A stretch of 64,000 bases of DNA, from NCBI RefSeq assembly GCF_040947875.1, contig NZ_JBFRXN010000002.1:2666001-2730000 (forward strand). The letters are read 5' to 3'. Positions within the stretch are counted from its first letter, which is position 1; the number at the start of each line of letters is the position of its first letter. The stretch comes from Pseudomonas sp. MYb118. Lineage in GTDB: Bacteria > Pseudomonadota > Gammaproteobacteria > Pseudomonadales > Pseudomonadaceae. Below, piece after piece: positions 58,118 through 64,000 of this stretch. The position numbers and the translations under genes are program-made. The notes below the pieces were generated by a model that worked only from the letters and a program-made list of their open reading frames with translations, was not told the origin of the DNA and did not search any database.

Positions 58118-60664
58118 ATGACCGCCATGACAGCATGGCCGGACCGTCCTGGATTCCTGCCCCGTTTATCTTCCCATCACCGCTCTCGGGATCGGCTGAT
58201 CGAGCCGCTGCTGGCCTCGATGGCACGGGTGAAACTGCTGTGTGCCCCGGCGGGGAGCGGCAAGAGTGCGCTGCTGATCGAGTGCCTGCTGCGCGCTCCG
58301 GCGTCATGTCACGTCTGTTGGTTGCCGTTGGCGGGGGCCTCGATCAGTGCCGATGAATTTCTCCAGCGCCTGGCCCAGGCGCTGGGAGCAGACGCGACGG
58401 ACGAAGCCGGCCTGCTCGCGTACCTGGCGCGGCCGTCGATGCCGATCTGGCTGTGCGTGGATGATTTTTGCCGCACGCCCAACCCGGAGCTGGATGCGTT
58501 GCTCGACCGGCTGTTGTCGTTCAGCAGCCCGGCCGTCACCTGGTGGTTGAGTGCGCGCCGCCTTCCCGCGTGCAATTGGCCGCGGCTGTTGCTCGCCGAC
58601 GAACTCTACGACTGCGAACGCGAGACCCTGGCGTTCACCCACAGCGAGATCGCCGCGCTGCTGCACCACTTGGAACCTGCGCACGCAGCCAGGCGTGCCA
58701 GCCGGATTGTCGAATTAAGTGGCGGCTGGTGCGCAGGCGTGCGGATCGCCCTGCTGCAAAAGTGCGACTGGTCGCGCAACGAGCAATTGCACGGTCGAGC
58801 GGACACCTTGCACAACTACCTCGAACATGAACTGTTCAGCATGCTCACCCCGGAGTTGAGTGAAGCCTGGCGAGTGCTGGCGCATCTGCCGCGCTTCAAT
58901 GCCCGCCTGTGCGAACACCTGTTCGGCGCGGGCGAGGGCGCGCAGTACCTGAGTACCTTGCAGGCCCTGGGTTGCTTCATCGAACCCTGGCGTGATTCCA
59001 CCGACTGGTTGCAGATCTTCGCGCCGCTGACGCGCCTGATGCGCGAGGAGCAGTGGCCACAGGCACGCTCCTGGCATCGCCGTGCCTGCCAGTGGTTCAG
59101 CGCCGAGCACGACTGGAAGGCGGCTTTCGAACAGGCCTTGCTGGCTGAGGAATTCGAAGTGGCCGTCAGCCTGTTGCAGCATTTCAGTTTCGAGCACCTG
59201 TTCGAGGAACAGACGGTGGTGCTGCTGTTGCGTCTGCATGAGCGCAAAGGGGATGCCCTGATGCTCGGGTCGCCGCAACTGGTCGGGCTGATCAGTTCGG
59301 CCTTGCTCATCGCCGGACGCTTCGAACAGGCGGGGGAATGCATCGACAACCTGTCGCGTTTTCTGCCCCAGCCATCGGTACTGTTGCAGCAGCAACTGAT
59401 CGCCCGGTGGCAGACGTTGCAGGGCTGGCGCTTGCATTTGCAGGGTTGCATGCAGGCTTCGCGGGCGCATTTCCTGGAGGCGCTCGAGGTCCTCGGGGCA
59501 CCTCTCTGGAGCGTCCGTTTGATGTGCCTGTCGGGGCTGACCCAGCAGGCGCTGCTGACGGGTGAGCTTGACATCGCCCAAGCGCTCAACCGTGATGCAT
59601 TGTGCCTGGCACGCGAGCAGGGCTCGCTCGTGTTCGAAGGTTTGCTGGAGCTCGACCATGCGCAACTGCTGGAGCAACGAGGGGCGCTCGCCCGGGCAGA
59701 GCAGCTCCTGGCGAACATGCACGGATTACTCATCGAGCAACAACCGCGCGCAGAGCCGTTGTTGGGGCGTATTGCCTTGCGTTGCGGGCGACTTCTCCTG
59801 TCCCAGGGCGAGGAAACGCTGGCGGCTGTGCAGTTCGAGAATGGCCTGAAACTCTCCCTGCGCAGTCATGACAAGCGCGCGTTGTACGGTTTTCTCGGCT
59901 TGGCGCAACTCGCTGCCAACCGCCTGGATTATGCCCAGGCATTTGTGCTGTTGCGTGATGCAGAAAGGCTGATGCAGCAGCGGCGGATTCCGGAAACGGT
60001 CTACCGTGGCGTGTTGTTGCAGGTCAGCAGTCACTTCTGGTTGCAGCAGGGCCGCCCGGAACTGGCTCGAGAAGCCCTGAATAGATTGCTGCGTCACTAT
60101 CGCGGACCCAATGCACTTCAGGCACCGCCAGCCACGCTGTCGTTGGTCGCGCGGGTCGAGTACCAATTGGTGCTCGCAGAGACGCAACTGCAATTGACTC
60201 AACGGCCACTGGAGCGCTTGCAACCCCTGCTCGATCACGCACGGCACCACGCGATGCTGTCCCTGGAAGCGGAATTGCAACTGGCGTGCGCTGAGGTGGC
60301 TGATCTGAGCGGGCACACCGAGCAGGCCAGGACAGCCATGGCCGCAGGCCTCGCATTAGTTGAGCGCTGCAATGCACAGCAAGCGATACGTGATTTGACC
60401 CTGCGCCAGCCGAGCCTCCAAAGCCGCTTGCGTTGTAATACGCAAGCGACCGAGCCGGCCACCGATACTACCCGGTTGAGCGCTCGAGAAGTTGAAGTTA
60501 TCACGCTGATTGCCCACGGCAACTCCAATCAGCAGATCGCCGAACAACTATTTATTTCCTTGCATACGGTGAAAACCCACGCGCGGCGTATTTATGGGAA
60601 ATTGGGTGTGGCGCGGCGTACTCAAGCAGTGGCAAAAGTTAAGGAGATGGGCGTTGTAAGTTAA
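58118..60664 (+). CDS. MalT-type LuxR regulator (LAL family)
   Basis: About 848 residues. N-terminal ATPase domain with the Walker A APAGSGKS near residue 43 and a Walker B-like LCVDDFCR; a central TPR-like helical region (about 300-780) and the C-terminal LuxR helix-turn-helix [54 protein letters not shown]. The start is uncertain: ATG at 58118 is used, with AAGG about 11 nt upstream; a GTG lies six bases earlier. Such regulators bind a small effector and often activate adjacent uptake or degradation genes; the DUF1302/DUF1329 pair is the natural target. Confidence 0.92.
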   Translation: MTAMTAWPDRPGFLPRLSSHHRSRDRLIEPLLASMARVKLLCAPAGSGKSALLIECLLRAPASCHVCWLPLAGASISADEFLQRLAQALGADATDEAGLLAYLARPSMPIWLCVDDFCRTPNPELDALLDRLLSFSSPAVTWWLSARRLPACNWPRLLLADELYDCERETLAFTHSEIAALLHHLEPAHAARRASRIVELSGGWCAGVRIALLQKCDWSRNEQLHGRADTLHNYLEHELFSMLTPELSEAWRVLAHLPRFNARLCEHLFGAGEGAQYLSTLQALGCFIEPWRDSTDWLQIFAPLTRLMREEQWPQARSWHRRACQWFSAEHDWKAAFEQALLAEEFEVAVSLLQHFSFEHLFEEQTVVLLLRLHERKGDALMLGSPQLVGLISSALLIAGRFEQAGECIDNLSRFLPQPSVLLQQQLIARWQTLQGWRLHLQGCMQASRAHFLEALEVLGAPLWSVRLMCLSGLTQQALLTGELDIAQALNRDALCLAREQGSLVFEGLLELDHAQLLEQRGALARAEQLLANMHGLLIEQQPRAEPLLGRIALRCGRLLLSQGEETLAAVQFENGLKLSLRSHDKRALYGFLGLAQLAANRLDYAQAFVLLRDAERLMQQRRIPETVYRGVLLQVSSHFWLQQGRPELAREALNRLLRHYRGPNALQAPPATLSLVARVEYQLVLAETQLQLTQRPLERLQPLLDHARHHAMLSLEAELQLACAEVADLSGHTEQARTAMAAGLALVERCNAQQAIRDLTLRQPSLQSRLRCNTQATEPATDTTRLSAREVEVITLIAHGNSNQQIAEQLFISLHTVKTHARRIYGKLGVARRTQAVAKVKEMGVVS

Positions 60665-60846
60665 AATTTTGGTTGTGCTGAATTGATCTTTACGAATGCA
60701 TACAAGTTGTCGGTTTTAAAATTCTGGTCGCTCGTTGTATATTTTCAATCAGTCGGCAATACGACGCCGATTGTGATTGTGAACCTCTAATTTTATCGCC
60801 GAGTCGAACAGGGTGTTCGACGCTGAAGGCATGACAGGAAGTATGT

Positions 60847-61527
60847 ATGAGTGATAGTTTTTTCTCGCAAGGCAAAATTGGGCAGTTAAAGAATACCCGG
60901 GCGGATTTTGCGGTTTATGTGTTATTGGTTGAGCGTCTTCAGAAGTTCGGAGTCAATCCGCATGTTACCTTCCTGAATTCGATCGATGTCAGCAGTGATC
61001 AGGTGACAGCCGCTACTTCGCTCTTCGACGAGGCACTCGCTTGGGTCGAAAAAGAAGCGGTTCCTGATTACGCGCGAAATACCATGTTGATATCCCGTGC
61101 ACGATATTCCAGGGAGCCCAAGGACCTGATCGACGGTTTGACGGTCATTGTCTTCGAGAGCATCGTGAGTGATATTGTCAAGGCGTTGACCGCGGAACCT
61201 TCGATCAATACTTTAAAGCGCAATATCAAATCGGTCACGGTCGAAGATGTTCGCGTTGCGTTGCGCGACGTGACCAGCGTTAATATTGATGAAGTGTACT
61301 TGACGACGTCGGGGATGTCCGGCGGTGAGCTGATAGCTGTTGAATCGAAAAGTATCGTCGAAGATATTTACAGCAGCTTTCAACATAATGAAATTCCTTA
61401 CTATTATGGTGAGGGCGGTGTTTACACAGTGCGCGGCACTCTTGAAGAACAATATCGCCATCCTCAATTGAGCAAAAGTGACATCAGCCAAATGGTGGTC
61501 GCGATCATTCCTGTATTCCTGGTCTGA
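60847..61527 (+). CDS. Unrecognised protein in AT-richer DNA
   Basis: 226 residues, soluble, with no signal peptide or membrane helix, and no family I recognise. The sequence alternates acidic and hydrophobic stretches, e.g. ADFAVYVLLVERLQKFGVNPHVTF, GLTVIVFESIVSDIVKALTAEPSINTLKRNI and the late SIVEDIYSSFQHNEIPYYYGEGGVYTVRGTLEEQY, ending in VVAIIPVFLV. Codons use more A/T at third positions than neighbouring genes. The 180 bp upstream is AT-rich and holds no REP. Its last 23 nt overlap the convergent hmgR gene. GGAAG precedes the ATG. Confidence 0.8.
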   Translation: MSDSFFSQGKIGQLKNTRADFAVYVLLVERLQKFGVNPHVTFLNSIDVSSDQVTAATSLFDEALAWVEKEAVPDYARNTMLISRARYSREPKDLIDGLTVIVFESIVSDIVKALTAEPSINTLKRNIKSVTVEDVRVALRDVTSVNIDEVYLTTSGMSGGELIAVESKSIVEDIYSSFQHNEIPYYYGEGGVYTVRGTLEEQYRHPQLSKSDISQMVVAIIPVFLV

Positions 61528-62314
61528 TCCCGATGGGGTCCTGATAACCCATGCGCCAACTAACGGCCCGCGTCGCCGCCAGCAATCGCTGCGCCGCCGG
61601 GCCGTTTTCGTCTGCGTGAAACAATGAAGTCGGACCCACGACAGTCATGACCGCCGCCACGTTACCCAGGGCATTGAACACCGGGGCAGACAGCGCGTCG
61701 ACGCCCGGCATCAACAAGCCATGGACATGGTGCAGGCCACGCTGGCGAATCTGTTCGCCCAACTGCGCATAGGTCTGCTCGTCGGCCAGGGCATGGGTCT
61801 TGGCGCTCTGCAATTCCTGCTCACGCAATTCGATGGTTTCGCGCTTGGGCAGAAAGGCGCCGAAGACCAGCCCGGTGGATGAACTGAGCAGCGGCAACAC
61901 CGAACCCAGTTGCGTCACCACCGTCACCGCGCGCACCGCCGGTTCGATGTGCACCACGGTGGCGCCCTGGTTGCCCCACACCGCCAGAAAGCAGGTTTCG
62001 TTCAGTTCGTCGCGCAACTCGGCCAGGGGCAGGGCGCCGACTTTCAGCACGTCCATACTGTTGAGTGCCGCCAGGCCGACACGCAGGGCTTCACGCCCCA
62101 AGCCGTAATGGTTGGTGGCGGTGTTCTGTTCGGCGAAACCGCTGGCGATCAGCGCCTGCAAATAGCGATGAACCTTGCTCGCCGGCATCTGCACATGTTC
62201 GGCCAGGCGCGACAGGCTCGTCGAGGGCGACAACTCGGCCAGCGCCTTGAGGATGTCGGTGCCGACCTCGGCCGAGCGGACTTTCTGTTTATCGTTGCTG
62301 CGCGGCGTTTCCAT
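61505..62314 (-). CDS. hmgR: IclR-family repressor HmgR
   Basis: Repressor of homogentisate catabolism whose effector is homogentisate. 269 residues; winged helix (TDILKALAELSPSTSLSRLAEHVQMPASKVHRYLQALIASGFAEQN) and an IclR effector domain (about 80-255). It is divergent from hmgA with a likely palindromic operator between, as in P. putida. The gene converges on, and overlaps by 23 nt, the unrecognised gene at 60847. Confidence 0.92.
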   Translation of the reverse strand: METPRSNDKQKVRSAEVGTDILKALAELSPSTSLSRLAEHVQMPASKVHRYLQALIASGFAEQNTATNHYGLGREALRVGLAALNSMDVLKVGALPLAELRDELNETCFLAVWGNQGATVVHIEPAVRAVTVVTQLGSVLPLLSSSTGLVFGAFLPKRETIELREQELQSAKTHALADEQTYAQLGEQIRQRGLHHVHGLLMPGVDALSAPVFNALGNVAAVMTVVGPTSLFHADENGPAAQRLLAATRAVSWRMGYQDPIGIRPGIQE

Positions 62315-62354
62315 GATGGCGGTCTGATCCGTAACAAATGGGCGTCTTTATAGC

Positions 62355-62401
62355 TTGACGGTCAATAGCGATCAAATTACGTTAAGCGTAATTGAATTAC
62401 G
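62355..62401. promoter_or_regulatory. HmgR operator overlapping the hmgA promoter
   Basis: A TTGACG -35 candidate at 62355 is followed by AATTACGTTAAGCGTAATT (62375-62393), a 7-bp inverted repeat around TTAAG. A third AATTACG copy at 62395-62401 lies exactly 20 bp after the first, on the same face of the helix. A palindromic HmgR operator at this site is known from P. putida; the precise bases here are read by eye. Confidence 0.75.
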
Positions 62402-62478
62402 ATAAAAACAACCCAGGCGTGCCAGAACCTCTGCGACAGAGTGACGGGCCATTGCCTGCTCCCTGTTCAGGAGGCTCC

Positions 62479-63783
62479 ATGAACCTCGATTCAACGGCGC
62501 CAGCGCTGGCTTATCAGTCGGGCTTCGGCAACCAATTTTCCAGCGAGGCGTTGCCCGGCGCGCTGCCGGTCGGCCAGAACTCCCCACAAAAAGCCCCCTA
62601 CGGCCTGTACACCGAATTGCTGTCCGGCACCGCCTTCACCATGCCGCGTAGTGAAGCGCGACGCACCTGGATGTACCGCATCCAGCCGTCGGCCAATCAC
62701 CCGGCGTTCGTCAAACTCGAGCGGCAACTGGCCGGCGGGCCGCTGGGGGAAGTGACGCCCAACCGCCTGCGCTGGAATGCCCTGGAATTGCCGACCCAGC
62801 CGACCGACTTCATCGACGGCCTGATCAGCATGGCCGCCAACGGCAGCGCCGACAAACCGGCGGGCATCAGCATTCACCAGTACCTCGCCAATCAGTCGAT
62901 GCAACGGGTGTTCTTCAACGCCGACGGGGAAATGCTGCTGGTGCCGCAACTGGGCCGGCTGCGCATCGTCACCGAGCTGGGGGTGCTGGAAGTCGAGCCG
63001 CTGGAAATCGCCGTGTTGCCGCGCGGGGTGAAATTCCGTGTCGAACTGCTCGACCCGCAGGCACGCGGTTACGTCGCTGAAAACCATGGCGCGCCGCTGC
63101 GCCTGCCGGACCTGGGCCCCATCGGCAGCAACGGCCTGGCCAATACGCGAGACTTCCTGGCGCCGGTCGCGCACTACGAGCACCTCACGCAACCCACCAC
63201 CCTGGTGCAGAAATTTCTCGGCCAGTTGTGGGGCTGCGAACTCGATCATTCGCCGCTCAACGTGGTCGCCTGGCACGGCAACAACGTGCCGTACAAGTAT
63301 GACCTGCGGCGCTTCAACACCATCGGCACGGTCAGCTTCGATCATCCTGACCCGTCGATCTTCACGGTACTGACTTCGCCGACCAGCGTGCATGGCCTGG
63401 CCAACCTCGATTTCGTGATCTTCCCGCCACGCTGGATGGTCGCGGAAAACACCTTCCGCCCGCCGTGGTTCCACCGCAACCTGATGAACGAATTCATGGG
63501 CCTGATCAAGGGCGAGTACGACGCCAAGGCTGAGGACTTCGTGCCTGGCGGTGCTTCGCTGCACAGCTGCATGAGTGCCCACGGCCCGGACGGCGAGACC
63601 TGTACCCGGGCGATCAACGCCGAGCTGGCCCCGGCCAAGATCGACAACACCATGGCCTTCATGTTCGAGACCAGCCAGGTGCTGCGCCCGAGCCGCTTCG
63701 CCCTCGACTGCCCGCAACTGCAACCCCGTTACGATGCTTGCTGGGCGTCGCTGCCCGCCACTTTCGACCCGACCCGGAGATAA
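62479..63783 (+). CDS. hmgA: Homogentisate 1,2-dioxygenase HmgA
   Basis: Opens the homogentisate ring to maleylacetoacetate in tyrosine and phenylalanine breakdown, using Fe(II). 434 residues, standard. Family features: [19 protein letters not shown] at the N-terminus, [20 protein letters not shown] and the iron ligands in [34 protein letters not shown] and [11 protein letters not shown]. The ATG at 62479 follows AGGAGG; the frame continues upstream into the operator. Loss gives brown pyomelanin. Confidence 0.97.
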   Translation: MNLDSTAPALAYQSGFGNQFSSEALPGALPVGQNSPQKAPYGLYTELLSGTAFTMPRSEARRTWMYRIQPSANHPAFVKLERQLAGGPLGEVTPNRLRWNALELPTQPTDFIDGLISMAANGSADKPAGISIHQYLANQSMQRVFFNADGEMLLVPQLGRLRIVTELGVLEVEPLEIAVLPRGVKFRVELLDPQARGYVAENHGAPLRLPDLGPIGSNGLANTRDFLAPVAHYEHLTQPTTLVQKFLGQLWGCELDHSPLNVVAWHGNNVPYKYDLRRFNTIGTVSFDHPDPSIFTVLTSPTSVHGLANLDFVIFPPRWMVAENTFRPPWFHRNLMNEFMGLIKGEYDAKAEDFVPGGASLHSCMSAHGPDGETCTRAINAELAPAKIDNTMAFMFETSQVLRPSRFALDCPQLQPRYDACWASLPATFDPTRR

Positions 63784-63786
63784 CCC

Positions 63787-64000
63787 ATGACACAGACTTC
63801 CATCACTCGCAGCTGGGTTGCTTCCGCCAACGACCATGCCGATTTCCCCCTGCAAAACCTGCCGCTGGGAGTGTTCAGCGTGAAGGGTTCGGCGCCGCGC
63901 AGCGGGGTGGCCATCGGTGAGCACATCTTCGATCTGGAGGCGGCACTGGATGTGGGGCTGTTCGAGGGGGCGGCCAAGGTCGCCGTCGAAGCCACCCGTG
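63787..64000 (+). CDS. fahA: Fumarylacetoacetase, cut by the window end
   Basis: The N-terminal 71 residues (MTQTSITRSWVASANDHADFPLQNLPLGVFSVKG, then RSGVAIGEHIFDLEAAL) match fumarylacetoacetate hydrolase, which splits fumarylacetoacetate to fumarate and acetoacetate. It begins 3 nt after hmgA, confirming an hmgA-fahA operon. The C-terminal catalytic domain lies outside the window. Confidence 0.9.
   Translation, partial: MTQTSITRSWVASANDHADFPLQNLPLGVFSVKGSAPRSGVAIGEHIFDLEAALDVGLFEGAAKVAVEATR

Overview
The window is a GC-rich stretch of chromosome from a Pseudomonas, most likely of the P. fluorescens group. Four things point there: gene content and order match Pseudomonas throughout; many short REP palindromes of the pseudomonad type (GAGCGAGCTTGCTCGCGAT and variants) sit between genes; cysN and cysC are fused; and the ptsN/rapZ/ptsO, mlaFEDCB and fagA-fumC-sodA loci have their pseudomonad arrangement. 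No rRNA, tRNA, CRISPR array, prophage or insertion sequence was seen. From memory of P. aeruginosa PAO1, the genes fall into three syntenic blocks (about PA4474 to PA4442, PA0834 to PA0849, and PA3440 to PA3427), followed by accessory genes and a homogentisate catabolic locus.

Block 1 (1-31243) is core cell physiology. It runs tldD and pmbA (peptide maturation and proteolysis) flanking darP, then the Fur-controlled fagA-fumC-orfX-sodA operon and a ZIP metal transporter. A long leftward cluster follows: kdsD-kdsC-lptC-lptA-lptB-rpoN-hpf-ptsN-rapZ-ptsO, covering Kdo synthesis, LPS transport, sigma-54 and the nitrogen PTS. Divergent from it is mlaFEDCB-ibaG-murA-hisG-hisD-hisC (phospholipid transport, peptidoglycan precursor, histidine). 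A TonB receptor plus DUF4198 pair, algW, a Nif3-like gene and the sulfate-activation genes cysD-cysNC close the block. Between the Nif3-like gene and cysD is about 700 bp without genes, made of two related REPINs around a hairpin-rich repeat.

Block 2 (31244-42000) holds an acyltransferase with pta, a DUF3565 gene, slyD, a glutathione peroxidase, an old-yellow-enzyme reductase, a glycosyltransferase, cysZ, trxB and a class-III aminotransferase. REP doublets separate most units.

Block 3 (42280-53267) contains a leftward folM-folE-folX-DUF1244-HopJ-family cluster for tetrahydromonapterin synthesis. Next to it are a membrane-anchored monooxygenase-like protein, a MerR regulator with a cobalamin-domain-like C-terminus that lacks the B12 histidine motif (class II LitR-like), and a short LOV blue-light receptor with its photoactive cysteine. 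This looks like a light-responsive neighbourhood and is the most interesting functional grouping in the window. A flavodoxin, a LysR regulator with a divergent lrgA/lrgB pair, and a class II aldolase, alpha/beta hydrolase and SDR dehydrogenase follow.

The right end (53404-64000) is accessory to catabolic: an AmpDh3-like amidase without a signal peptide, a DUF1302/DUF1329 envelope pair with a MalT-type LuxR regulator, an unrecognised AT-richer gene (60847-61527), and hmgR-hmgA-fahA of tyrosine/homogentisate breakdown, the last gene cut by the window end.
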